DNA of 6,841 nt from an uncultured Negativicutes bacterium (lineage in GTDB: Bacteria; Bacillota; Negativicutes; Acidaminococcales; Acidaminococcaceae). The position numbers and the translations under genes were made by a program. The notes under the pieces were generated by a model. That model was not told where the DNA came from. It made no database searches and worked only from the letters and a program-made list of their open reading frames with translations. Below, in pieces: positions 1-5,761 of this stretch (position 1 is the stretch's first letter; every line of letters begins with the position of its first letter). The DNA is taken from assembly GCA_937926555.1 (NCBI GenBank), contig CALAZX010000133.1, forward strand, positions 1 to 6,841, given 5' to 3'.

Positions 1-150
1 TTACCGCCGGGCGCGGACGGGGGGGTTGGGCGCCGCCGGTCCGCGGGCGGGGGGGGCCCCCGGCACCGCGCCCCCTCGGGCCGGGGCCCCCCCCCCCCCC
101 CCCCCCGCCCCCCCCCCCGCCCCGCCCCCCGGGGGGGGGCCGGGGCCCCG
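1..150. other. G/C low-complexity end, probable sequencing/assembly artefact
   Basis: Nearly all bases are G or C. They include a run of 20 C (87-106), a run of 11 C (108-118) and a run of 9 G (131-139). Read outward on the minus strand, towards the window edge, this is poly-G. That is the typical dark-cycle artefact of two-colour sequencing chemistry at read ends. The sequence becomes ordinary from about 150-165 onward. I therefore do not trust any reading frame, or the apparent TAA stop at 1-3, in this stretch. Confidence 0.8.
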
Positions 151-486
151 GGCGTGGCTGGCCCGGCGGATGCCGTCCTCGGTGGTGTAGCCGGTGGCCC
201 GGGTCAGAGTCCAGCCTTTATGCCAGGACAGGGCGCCTTTCTGATGGAACTTCCTGAAGCAGTGGATGGTGTAGTTGTCGATCTCCCGGTCTTTGAACAT
301 GCTGTGGCGGAGATACTCCACCTGAATCTCGGTGCCGGAGGGGCAGACAATCTCGGGGCGGAAATCATTGCCGGAAGCCGCCTGCACTGTCATGGGAGAA
401 GCCAGGGACAGCGTGACCGGAAGGATGGTGGCCAGGGTTGTGGGGATTGCCGCCGTCATTATGTGGGAAAACAGTTTCTTCTGCAT
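1..486 (-). CDS. Small exported protein of unknown function, C-terminus lost in artefactual sequence
   Basis: I do not recognise the family. The start is ATG at 486-484, preceded by GAGGTGA with about 5 nt spacing. A GTG at 495 lies inside that ribosome binding site, so it is not the start. The protein begins MQKK, then a hydrophobic stretch (about residues 5-30), then VQA-AS, a good signal peptidase I site after residue 36 or 37; export is predicted. The mature part has two cysteines (C48 and C76) that could form a disulfide. It contains HCFRKFHQKG and SWHKGW and is rich in basic and aromatic residues. Only about residues 1-110 are believable. Beyond that the translation becomes Gly/Pro/Ala/Arg-rich, encoded by the G/C artefact at 1-150, so the real length and C-terminus are unknown. 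The gene is transcribed divergently from the MatC-like permease. Confidence 0.6.
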   Translation of the reverse strand: MQKKLFSHIMTAAIPTTLATILPVTLSLASPMTVQAASGNDFRPEIVCPSGTEIQVEYLRHSMFKDREIDNYTIHCFRKFHQKGALSWHKGWTLTRATGYTTEDGIRRASHARGPGPPPGGGAGGGAGGGGGGAPARGGAVPGAPPARGPAAPNPPVRARR

Positions 487-506
487 AAAAATCACCTCTT
501 TCCCTC

Positions 507-535
507 AGTATACTCTTTTATCGGGACAGTGACAA
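507..535 (-). promoter_or_regulatory. Sigma70-type promoter of the exported-protein gene
   Basis: On the minus strand the -35 box is TTGTCA (535-530) and the -10 box is TATACT (512-507), with an exact 17-bp spacer. Each box matches consensus at 5 of 6 positions. Transcription would start near 500, giving a short leader with the ribosome binding site just inside it. Confidence 0.7.
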
Positions 536-614
536 ACAGGGTAGGTGGGAAAGGGCCGGAATGGGGTATGCAGTATAGCCTGATGCATAAAAGGGATATT
601 AAATAAGAAGAGAA

Positions 615-705
615 AAGTGATATGGTGATACCGGTGAATTTTGCCGTAGCAGGGGACTGCCGGAGGAAAACACAGTCCGCAGCTCAGATTTCTTACATAT
701 CACTT
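615..705. promoter_or_regulatory. 10-bp inverted repeat upstream of the MatC-like gene; candidate operator pair or RNA stem
   Basis: AAGTGATATG (615-624) and CATATCACTT (696-705) are perfect reverse complements 71 bp apart. The right arm overlaps the first two bases of the -35 box at 704-709. A nested inverted repeat lies inside, GGACTG (654-659) with CAGTCC (673-678). It could be two operator half-sites acting by looping. If a transcript starts further upstream, it could instead be the closing stem of a structured RNA. No regulator is identified. Confidence 0.35.
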
Positions 706-732
706 GAATAAAAATGCAATCAGGCATACAAT
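704..732 (+). promoter_or_regulatory. Sigma70-type promoter of the MatC-like permease
   Basis: TTGAAT (704-709) and TACAAT (727-732) are separated by exactly 17 bp. They match consensus at 4 of 6 and 5 of 6 positions. Transcription would start near 739. The TTG at 704 opens a longer reading frame, but it is better explained as the -35 box than as a start codon. Confidence 0.6.
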
Positions 733-746
733 GGGGATAAGATGTG

Positions 747-765
747 CCGCGGCAGGAGGCCGCGG
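747..765 (+). promoter_or_regulatory. Leader hairpin in the MatC-like gene 5' UTR
   Basis: CCGCGGC (747-753) pairs perfectly with GCCGCGG (759-765) around the loop AGGAG. It lies between the predicted transcription start (about 739) and the preferred GTG start (788). The loop plus the next G forms the Shine-Dalgarno-like AGGAGG (754-759), yet no in-frame start lies at a usual distance. The real ribosome site is probably GGGGGTG at 776-782. The hairpin might affect translation or RNA stability; this is inference. Confidence 0.4.
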
Positions 766-787
766 ACAAAAATATGGGGGTGTCGGA

Positions 788-2038
788 GTGGCTTTATTCT
801 CGTTAGTGCTTCTGGTAGTAGCGATTTTTCTGGGTTTCTTCCGCAAGATGAACACGGGGCTCATCGCCATCGCGTTCGCATTGCTCCTGGGCCGTATGGC
901 CGGGTTTCCCGACAAGGAGATCATCGCAGGGTTCAACTATTCGCTGTTCGTGATGCTGCTGGGCGTGACTTATCTGTTCAGCCTGGCCCAGATCAATGGC
1001 TGTCTGGACCTCTTGGCCAAGAAGGTGGTGGCGCTGGCGGGACGGCGGACCTGGCTGATCCCCATCCTGATCTACGTGTTCTCTACGGTGCTGTCGGCCA
1101 TCGGCCCCGGCACGGTTCCCACCATGGCCATCATGATGGTGTTCTCCATGGCTCTGGCGGCGGAGATGGACATCAATCCCGCCATGCGGTCGGCACTGTC
1201 CGTGCTGGGAGCTTCCGGCGGCGGTGTGTCGCCCCTGGCGGCCACGGGAATCATCGGTATCAACCTCTGCGCCGATTTCGGGCTGGTGGGGATTGAGCGG
1301 GAGTTCCTGCTCAACGGCATCCTGTCCTCCACGGTGTACGCCACGGTGGTGTACTTCCTCCTGGGAGGCTACAAGCTGAAATCCGACAAAGTCATCCGGC
1401 AGGCGGATATCCCTCCGTTCAACCGGAAGCAGCTGATCACCCTGGCGGGCATCGCCGTCATGGTGTTCCTGGTGCTGGTGGTGAAGATCAACGTGGGCCT
1501 GGTGGGGTTCGCCGTGGCTATGGTCCTGTCCCTGCTCCGGGTTTCCGATGAGGGGGAGGCCCTGCGGCGGGTTCCTCTGGGCACCCTGATCCTCATCACC
1601 GGTGTGGGCGTGCTGATGCATATGATCATCGAGCTGGGCGGCATCACCATGCTGTCCAACGCCCTGGTGGCCGTGATGAACGAGGACACGGCTCCTTCCG
1701 TCATCGGTATCACCTCCGGCATCATGTCCTGGTTCAGCTCCACCTCCGGCGTGGTGATGCCCACGCTGATTCCCACTATCCCCAATATCGTGGCCCAACT
1801 GGACGGGAACCTGAATCCGCTGGAGCTGGCTACGGCCATCACCATGATTTCCAACACGGCGGGCATCAGCCCCCTGTCCACCGGCGGCGCCCTGGCCCTG
1901 GCGGCCTACACCTCTGCGGCGGACGCTTCCCAGCAGGAGCAGCAGAAGCTGTTCCTGGAGATGTTCGGCATCTCCGCGTTTGGCGTGGTTGTCCTCTGCA
2001 TCTGCGCCTACTTCGGACTGTACCGCTGGCTGCTGTGA
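788..2038 (+). CDS. MatC-like dicarboxylate/malonate-type permease (ion transporter superfamily)
   Basis: A very hydrophobic integral membrane protein, 416 aa from the GTG at 788. The sequence resembles MatC/SLC13-type permeases, which take up dicarboxylates such as malonate, succinate or malate in symport. The N-terminal third has the MatC_N look: FFRKMNTGLIAIAFALLLG (residues 17-35), then LFVMLLGVTYLFSLAQING. Two similar halves are visible: SAIGPGTVP (103-111) with GGGVSPLAATG (144-154), and SSTSGVVMPTLIP (317-329) with NTAGISPLSTGGA (356-368). These look like the paired substrate- and ion-binding hairpins of this superfamily. Start choice: GTG 788 has GGGGGTG (776-782) 5 nt upstream and gives the expected N-terminus. 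The longer frame from TTG 704 (444 aa) would start on the -35 box, without a ribosome site, and add a non-hydrophobic tail. The gene is monocistronic, ending at the terminator at 2151. The substrate is not determinable here. Confidence 0.85.
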   Translation: MALFSLVLLVVAIFLGFFRKMNTGLIAIAFALLLGRMAGFPDKEIIAGFNYSLFVMLLGVTYLFSLAQINGCLDLLAKKVVALAGRRTWLIPILIYVFSTVLSAIGPGTVPTMAIMMVFSMALAAEMDINPAMRSALSVLGASGGGVSPLAATGIIGINLCADFGLVGIEREFLLNGILSSTVYATVVYFLLGGYKLKSDKVIRQADIPPFNRKQLITLAGIAVMVFLVLVVKINVGLVGFAVAMVLSLLRVSDEGEALRRVPLGTLILITGVGVLMHMIIELGGITMLSNALVAVMNEDTAPSVIGITSGIMSWFSSTSGVVMPTLIPTIPNIVAQLDGNLNPLELATAITMISNTAGISPLSTGGALALAAYTSAADASQQEQQKLFLEMFGISAFGVVVLCICAYFGLYRWLL

Positions 2039-2150
2039 GGCTGGCGGGACGGAACCATCCGGGAGGGGAGTCTTCCGGAAAAGGACTGGGGTTCTCTTAT
2101 AAAGGATGTTTGACATCGCAGTGAAGAAAAATACACATTTGTCTATATGG

Positions 2151-2187
2151 AAGTCATCTGTTTTCGCGACAGATGACTTTATTTTTT
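2151..2187 (+). terminator. Rho-independent terminator after the MatC-like gene
   Basis: AAGTCATCTGT (2151-2161) pairs perfectly with ACAGATGACTT (2169-2179) around a 7-nt loop, TTTCGCG, followed by TTTATTTTTTG. It lies 112 bp past the permease stop and separates that gene from the next promoter. Confidence 0.9.
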
Positions 2188-2189
2188 GT

Positions 2190-2248
2190 AAAAAACTGTA
2201 CAGAAAAAATGCCCTTCTGAAAAAATATACCCGGGATAACAGTTTTTT
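2190..2248. promoter_or_regulatory. 10-bp inverted repeat just upstream of the hydrolase promoter
   Basis: AAAAAACTGT (2190-2199) and ACAGTTTTTT (2239-2248) are perfect reverse complements 39 bp apart. The right arm ends one base before the -35 box at 2250. The arms are A/T-rich, so chance is more likely than for a mixed sequence. Between them lies a CCCGGG core (2230-2235) that recurs downstream in the palindrome at 2288-2309. Confidence 0.3.
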
Positions 2249-2249
2249 C

Positions 2250-2278
2250 TTGAGTTGGAAGCCCATTGTCTTTAAAAT
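2250..2278 (+). promoter_or_regulatory. Sigma70-type promoter of the hydrolase (and probably the permease)
   Basis: TTGAGT (2250-2255) and TAAAAT (2273-2278) are separated by exactly 17 bp and match consensus at 4 of 6 and 5 of 6 positions. The predicted start is near 2285, giving a leader of about 100 nt before the ATG at 2385. Confidence 0.6.
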
Positions 2279-2287
2279 AAAACCGTT

Positions 2288-2309
2288 ATTTATTTCCCGG
2301 GGAATAAAT
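2288..2309. promoter_or_regulatory. 22-bp palindrome at the transcript start; candidate operator
   Basis: ATTTATT and AATAAAT arms flank a CCCGGG core, with one non-complementary T/G pair between arm and core (T2295 opposite G2302). This makes a nearly perfect 22-bp dyad just downstream of the predicted transcription start (about +4 to +25). That is a classical repressor position. The same bases could also fold into a 5'-terminal RNA hairpin with a G-U pair. The regulator is unknown. Confidence 0.45.
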
Positions 2310-2384
2310 CAGCTGGGAGATGGACAGAAAAGACTACCGCTGAGCTGTTCCTGCAGCGAGTGATAGAAAACAGGAGGAATCATC

Positions 2385-3119
2385 ATGAGAAAATTACGTA
2401 TCGCGATCACGGCGGACACCTATCCCTTCGCCAGTGAGATCACCAACCTGGTCCGGGCGCCCTTCACCGCGAGGGGGCTGGTGGATGTCATCAACGAGCT
2501 GGGGGCCATCCCCGTGGTGCTGCCGGATGTGCCGGGAGCGGCAGGGGAGGACTATGTGGACTTGTTCGACGCGCTGATCATCCCCGGCGGGCCCGATGTG
2601 GATCCCACTTTCTTCGGGGAGGAGCCCGGCTGGAAAATCGGCGCCACCAACTACAAGCGGGATGTCTTCGAGGCGGAGCTGTTCCGGGCTTTCCACAAGG
2701 CAGGCAAGCCTATCTTCGGCATCTGCCGCGGCTGTCAGCTGATCAACATCCTCATGGGCGGTTCCGTATACCAGGACCTGCCTTCCGAAAATCCGGATGC
2801 CTATATCCGCCATTCCCAGGGGGCCAACGGCTGTTATCCCACCCACCATATCAAGGTGGAGAAGGACAGTGAGCTGTACCGTTCCCTGGGGGAGACCGCC
2901 TACATCAACTCCCGCCACCATCAGGGAATCAAAGCCGTGGGCAAGGGACTGAAGGTCACCGCGGTGGCTCCTGACGGCGTGGTGGAATGCGTAGAGACGG
3001 AGAAGGACGGACAGATTGTGGCTGTCCAGTGGCATCCGGAGAACATGTGGCAGGAGCATCCCGAGATGCGGAAGCTTTTCGCCGATTTCCTGGCGCGGGT
3101 GAAAGCCTTCCGCAAATAA
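2385..3119 (+). CDS. Peptidase C26 / gamma-glutamyl-GABA hydrolase-like class I amidotransferase
   Basis: A cytoplasmic 244-aa protein of the PuuD-like group, whose members cleave gamma-glutamyl bonds, releasing glutamate (in PuuD, from gamma-glutamyl-GABA in putrescine breakdown). The class I glutaminase triad is visible. The nucleophile is C114 in FGICRGCQLIN (the nucleophile elbow), the histidine is H217 and the acid is E219 in VQWHPEN. Other family marks are ALIIPGGPDVDP (63-74) and NSRHHQGIK (175-183). The length is normal for a stand-alone hydrolase, and no synthetase domain is fused. The ATG at 2385 has a perfect AGGAGG (2372-2377) with 7 nt spacing. No terminator is seen before the amino acid permease 205 bp downstream, so the two may be cotranscribed. 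No other polyamine-pathway gene is in view, so GABA as the product is only one possibility; other gamma-glutamyl amides or peptides are equally open. Confidence 0.85.
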   Translation: MRKLRIAITADTYPFASEITNLVRAPFTARGLVDVINELGAIPVVLPDVPGAAGEDYVDLFDALIIPGGPDVDPTFFGEEPGWKIGATNYKRDVFEAELFRAFHKAGKPIFGICRGCQLINILMGGSVYQDLPSENPDAYIRHSQGANGCYPTHHIKVEKDSELYRSLGETAYINSRHHQGIKAVGKGLKVTAVAPDGVVECVETEKDGQIVAVQWHPENMWQEHPEMRKLFADFLARVKAFRK

Positions 3120-3177
3120 GCGGGAAATCCCGTAGCATCCGGATCCGCGCTGGCGGCACCAGGGAGAATCGGGATGG

Positions 3178-3264
3178 AGTCGGAATAAATCAGAACAAAT
3201 CGGAATGCAATCAGAATAAATCCGGAATGAATCGGAATAAAATCAGAATAAATCCGGAATGAAT
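3178..3264. repeat. Nested A-rich tandem repeat (about 32-bp units built of 10-11-bp subunits)
   Basis: The stretch is built of variants of a 10-11-bp unit, CRGAATAAAT. Three subunits make a larger unit of 31-32 bp. Copies start near 3178, at 3209 and at 3241. The first 24 bp of the last two (3209-3232 and 3241-3264) are identical. The subunit length is close to one DNA helical turn, so any bound protein would face the same side of the helix. It lies in the non-coding gap between the hydrolase and the permease. It is followed by a small stem, TCCGGC (3276-3281) with GCCGGA (3292-3297), ahead of the ribosome site. Confidence 0.75.
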
Positions 3265-3324
3265 TCATAATGGAATCCGGCGGAACGGAATGCCGGAAAT
3301 CAAAAACAGTCAGGAGTCCTGTGT

Positions 3325-4668
3325 ATGGAAAAAAACAAACTCGGTTTCTGGAGCATCGTGTTACTGGGCATCAACGGCATCATCGGGTCCGGTATCTTCC
3401 TGCTCCCCAACAAGGCCATGAGCCTCATCGGCCCGGCAAGTCTGCTGGTGATGGTGTTCGACATGCTGCTGGTGCTGGCCATCACCTTCTGCTTCGCGGA
3501 GGCCAGCGGCCTTTTCAAGGAGAATGGCGGCCCTTATATCTACGCCAAGGAGGCCTTCGGCGATTTTGTGGGCTACGAGGTGGGCATCCTCACCTGGATG
3601 ACCCGCGTCATCGCGTTCTCCACCATGGGCGTGGGGTTCGCCACCGCCCTGGGCGGCGTGTTCCCGGAGCTGGGGACGCCGTTCATGAAAAACGTCATCG
3701 TCACCGTCATCTTCCTCATCCTGGCGGTGATCAACCTCTGCGGCGTGCAGCTGTACAAAGTGGTGCAGAACGTGGCCACCATCGCCAAGCTGCTGCCCGT
3801 GGTGCTGTTCATCGCCATGGGCGTCTTCTACATCCGTCCCGCCAACTTCACGCCCATGTTCCCTGACGGGGCCTATGTGGAGGGGACCTTCGGCGCCGCC
3901 GCCGTGATGCTCTTCTTCGCCTTCACCGGCTTCGAGTCCATCGCCGTGGCCGCCGCCGAGATGGAGAATCCCCAGAAGAACCTGCCCCGGGCCACGCTGA
4001 TCACCATCTTCTCCGTGTCCGCCATCTATATCCTGCTGCTGGCCTGCGCCATCGGCATCATGGGTTATGACCTGGCATTGACCAACACGCCGGTCCAGAT
4101 GGCTTTCGGCAAGATAGCCGGCACCTTCGGATCCTCCCTGGTGGCGGTGGGCACGCTGGTGTCCATCGGCAGTCTCTGCATCGGTTCCTCCTTCGTCACG
4201 CCCCATAGCGGGCTGGCCCTGGCCGAGCAGAAGATGCTGCCCGCCTTCATGACCGGCCGGAACCGTTTCGGCGCGCCTTACTGGTGCATCATTGTGTCCA
4301 CCGTGCTGGCCATGCTCATCGCCTATACCGGCAGCTTCACCTATCTGGTGGCCATCAGCGTGGTGTCCCGTTTCTCCCAGTACATTCCCACCTGCCTGTC
4401 CATCCTGGTGTTCCGCCGGACCAAGAAAGACGCCCCCAGGGCGTTCCGCATCCCCTTCGGCCCGGTGATTCCCTTGCTGGCGGTGGCTGTCAGCCTCTGG
4501 CTGCTGACCCAGGCGAAACCCCAGCAGCTGCTGATGGGACTGGGCGCGGCTGTGGTGGCACTGCCGTTCTATTACTTCGTGCGGAAGAACCAGCAGGCCG
4601 CTTCTGAGCCGGAAACGGAGGAAGCCGCCGAAACGGTTTCCACGAAACCTGCCAACAGCGCGCTGTGA
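3325..4668 (+). CDS. APC-superfamily amino acid permease
   Basis: A 447-aa inner-membrane transporter of the amino acid-polyamine-organocation superfamily, with about 12 hydrophobic segments. TM1 carries the broken-helix motif GIIGSGIFLLP (18-28), where the amino acid carboxyl/amino groups bind. GPASL (36-40) and EASGLFKENGGPYIYAKEAFG (59-79) are the usual TM2-TM3 signature. TM6 has FFAFTGFESIAVAAAEMENP (197-216), the second unwound segment, with F198 roughly where AdiC-type antiporters have a gating Trp. The C-terminal tail (about 421-447) is hydrophilic and rich in Glu, Ala and Thr. ATG 3325 has AGGAG (3312-3316) 8 nt upstream. The downstream boundary is the terminator at 4734. Its likely role is uptake or exchange of an amino acid or amine, possibly linked to the upstream gamma-glutamyl hydrolase. 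The sequence does not settle the substrate, or symport versus antiport. Confidence 0.9.
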   Translation: MEKNKLGFWSIVLLGINGIIGSGIFLLPNKAMSLIGPASLLVMVFDMLLVLAITFCFAEASGLFKENGGPYIYAKEAFGDFVGYEVGILTWMTRVIAFSTMGVGFATALGGVFPELGTPFMKNVIVTVIFLILAVINLCGVQLYKVVQNVATIAKLLPVVLFIAMGVFYIRPANFTPMFPDGAYVEGTFGAAAVMLFFAFTGFESIAVAAAEMENPQKNLPRATLITIFSVSAIYILLLACAIGIMGYDLALTNTPVQMAFGKIAGTFGSSLVAVGTLVSIGSLCIGSSFVTPHSGLALAEQKMLPAFMTGRNRFGAPYWCIIVSTVLAMLIAYTGSFTYLVAISVVSRFSQYIPTCLSILVFRRTKKDAPRAFRIPFGPVIPLLAVAVSLWLLTQAKPQQLLMGLGAAVVALPFYYFVRKNQQAASEPETEEAAETVSTKPANSAL

Positions 4669-4733
4669 CAGTCCTGAAAGGAACATTGTATTTTCACAGG
4701 CCCGGACGCGGCCGTAGCAAAAAAGCGTTCTCG

Positions 4734-4768
4734 AACCTCTCCGCCTTGGCGGGGAGGTTTTGTTATTT
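4734..4768 (+). terminator. Rho-independent terminator after the amino acid permease
   Basis: AACCTCTCCGCC (4734-4745) pairs with GGCGGGGAGGTT (4748-4759) with one T-G wobble. The apical loop is effectively CTTG, and TTTTGTTATTT follows. It lies 65 bp past the permease stop. Its T tract overlaps the -35 box of the next promoter. Confidence 0.9.
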
Positions 4769-4788
4769 CCGGGTATTTGGGGTATGAT
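4760..4788 (+). promoter_or_regulatory. Sigma70-type promoter of the DUF1835-like gene
   Basis: TTGTTA (4760-4765) and TATGAT (4783-4788) are separated by exactly 17 bp and match consensus at 4 of 6 and 5 of 6 positions. The start would be near 4795. The box begins inside the T tract of the preceding terminator, so termination and re-initiation are packed together. The in-frame TTG (4760) and ATG (4784) fall inside the two boxes and so cannot be translation starts from this promoter. Confidence 0.55.
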
Positions 4789-4900
4789 GGAGAGGAGAAT
4801 ATCGCGGGAGCGGCAGGGAAGAACAGACCGTAAAAAGATGGAAAAAGCCGCTCCGGGTTCGATGAATGAAAGGATGGGGTGCGCGGTGGGTGTATCGGAT

Positions 4901-5575
4901 ATGATGGAAGGGCGTTATGGCGGCGTCATGCGCATCGCCAGCGGCGATGTGGTGGCGGAGCAGCTGCGGGTGAGATATCCGGGGGAGGAGATCGTCTCTT
5001 TCGGGGAGGCCATGTGCGAGGGCCGGGCGGTGGAGCCGGTGTTCGGACCGGAGTTCATCCGGCTGCGGAGCCTGGCCTACGGCGTGACGGAGGATATGTA
5101 CCGGAAGAAATGCCCGGGGGAGGCTGTCCGGAGACTGGCGGGCAGAGCCTCTGTCTGCGTGCTTTATTTTGACGATGACATGTTCTGCGTGGTCAATGTG
5201 ATCACGCTGCTGGCCTACCTGGAGGAGCTGGGTTTCAAGGGGGACGTGGTGCTGTACCGCCTGCCCTGTGACGGCTCCCTCCGCATCCTGGAGGAGCAGC
5301 CCCTGGCATTGGGCAAATTCGGCCCGTGCTACCGCCGGGTGCTGGTGGAGCGCCGGCCTTTCACCACGGAGCTGACGTATTTCGACAGCGGGATCCCTCT
5401 CTACCTGGACTATGTCCGGGAAGAGAACGACATCACCCGGTATATCCGGTTCAGTGACGGGCTGGGGGAGACGGAGCTGATGCACCGGCTCATGGAGCGG
5501 TTCACGGAGTACGGGCTCACCGACCTGGCCGCCCTCCGTTTCATACGGCAGGTCCGGGACGGAAGCGGAACCTGA
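4901..5575 (+). CDS. DUF1835-like conserved protein, function unknown
   Basis: The frame is open from 4760 but the start is unresolved. I prefer ATG 4901 (224 aa): GGTGGGTG lies 8 nt upstream, codon use becomes typical from about 4920, and the recognisable domain begins at VMRIASGD (residues 9-16). Other candidates are ATG 4838 and 4862, GTG 4886 and ATG 4928. The N-terminal half looks like DUF1835. It has a short start strand, MRIASGD, then EEIVSFGEAMCEGRAVEP (29-46), then a hydrophobic strand with acidic residues, VCVLYFDDDMFCVVN (85-99), and a helix LLAYLEELG. The C-terminal half has FDSGIPLYLDYVREEND and an amphipathic end. No signal peptide or membrane segment is seen, so it is probably cytosolic. 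I know of no established function for this family, and my assignment is from memory of the domain pattern. It converges on the dehydrogenase gene. Confidence 0.6.
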   Translation: MMEGRYGGVMRIASGDVVAEQLRVRYPGEEIVSFGEAMCEGRAVEPVFGPEFIRLRSLAYGVTEDMYRKKCPGEAVRRLAGRASVCVLYFDDDMFCVVNVITLLAYLEELGFKGDVVLYRLPCDGSLRILEEQPLALGKFGPCYRRVLVERRPFTTELTYFDSGIPLYLDYVREENDITRYIRFSDGLGETELMHRLMERFTEYGLTDLAALRFIRQVRDGSGT

Positions 5576-5692
5576 AGGAGCTGTCCGCATCCGTGGGGAA
5601 ATGCGGCAACAAGCTTCTGTGGGCATCCGGTACAGGCGCAGGGAGATAAAGATCTATGAAGCAGGACATGAAAATATAAAGAGACATAAAGA

Positions 5693-5730
5693 AAGAGCGC
5701 TGGAATCTCAAGTGAGGTTCCAGCGCTCTT
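5693..5730. terminator. Bidirectional hairpin terminator between convergent genes
   Basis: A 13-bp perfect stem, AAGAGCGCTGGAA (5693-5705) with TTCCAGCGCTCTT (5718-5730), continues through a T-G wobble and three more pairs. That makes about 17 pairs closed by the tetraloop AAGT. On the minus strand it is followed by TCTTTATGTCTC, serving the dehydrogenase. On the plus strand CTGTTTTCTG follows, serving the DUF1835-like gene. Both T tracts are interrupted, but the stem is very strong and is placed between two gene ends. Confidence 0.8.
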
Positions 5731-5761
5731 CTGTTTTCTGTCGCTTATTCTGTTCAGAGGC

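Noticed and set aside
154..606. 150-codon plus-strand frame opposite the exported protein
   Set aside because: It has no ribosome site and no domain. The minus-strand frame has a signal peptide, a ribosome site and a strong promoter.
615..765. Cobalamin or another known riboswitch upstream of the MatC-like gene
   Set aside because: Some pieces (CCGGTGAA, ACTG, GCAGGAGG) resemble fragments of B12 elements. The order, spacing and total length do not fit, and the predicted promoter lies downstream of most of the region.
2110..2135. Perfect TTGACA (2110-2115) as a promoter for a small RNA before the terminator
   Set aside because: No acceptable -10 box is found at 16-18 bp, and the resulting transcript would be only about 40 nt.
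803..2266. 487-codon open frame on the minus strand opposite the MatC-like gene
   Set aside because: The product is His/Gln/Gly-rich with no domain character. It runs through the terminator at 2151-2187 and mirrors the codon bias of the real gene.
2106..2363. 85-codon plus-strand frame between permease and hydrolase
   Set aside because: It spans the terminator hairpin, the promoter and the palindrome, and its composition follows A/T-rich non-coding DNA.
3121..3132. CGGGA-AA-TCCCG hairpin right after the hydrolase stop as a terminator
   Set aside because: It has a 5-bp stem with a 2-nt loop and no T tract, so it is too weak to call.
3209..3264. CRISPR-like repeats or replication iterons
   Set aside because: The units are directly adjacent without unique spacers, the region is short, and no cas or replication gene is in view.
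2921..3268. Ile/Phe/Ser-rich minus-strand frame and Asn/Lys-rich plus-strand frame across the 3178-3264 repeat
   Set aside because: The repetitive peptides are by-products of the 10-11-bp DNA repeat. Neither frame has a convincing start, and the unit length is not a multiple of three throughout.
3361..4686. 441-codon open frame on the minus strand opposite the amino acid permease
   Set aside because: It is a shadow of the GC-rich permease. The translation is a low-complexity His/Gly/Gln mix, and the permease frame has clear family motifs.
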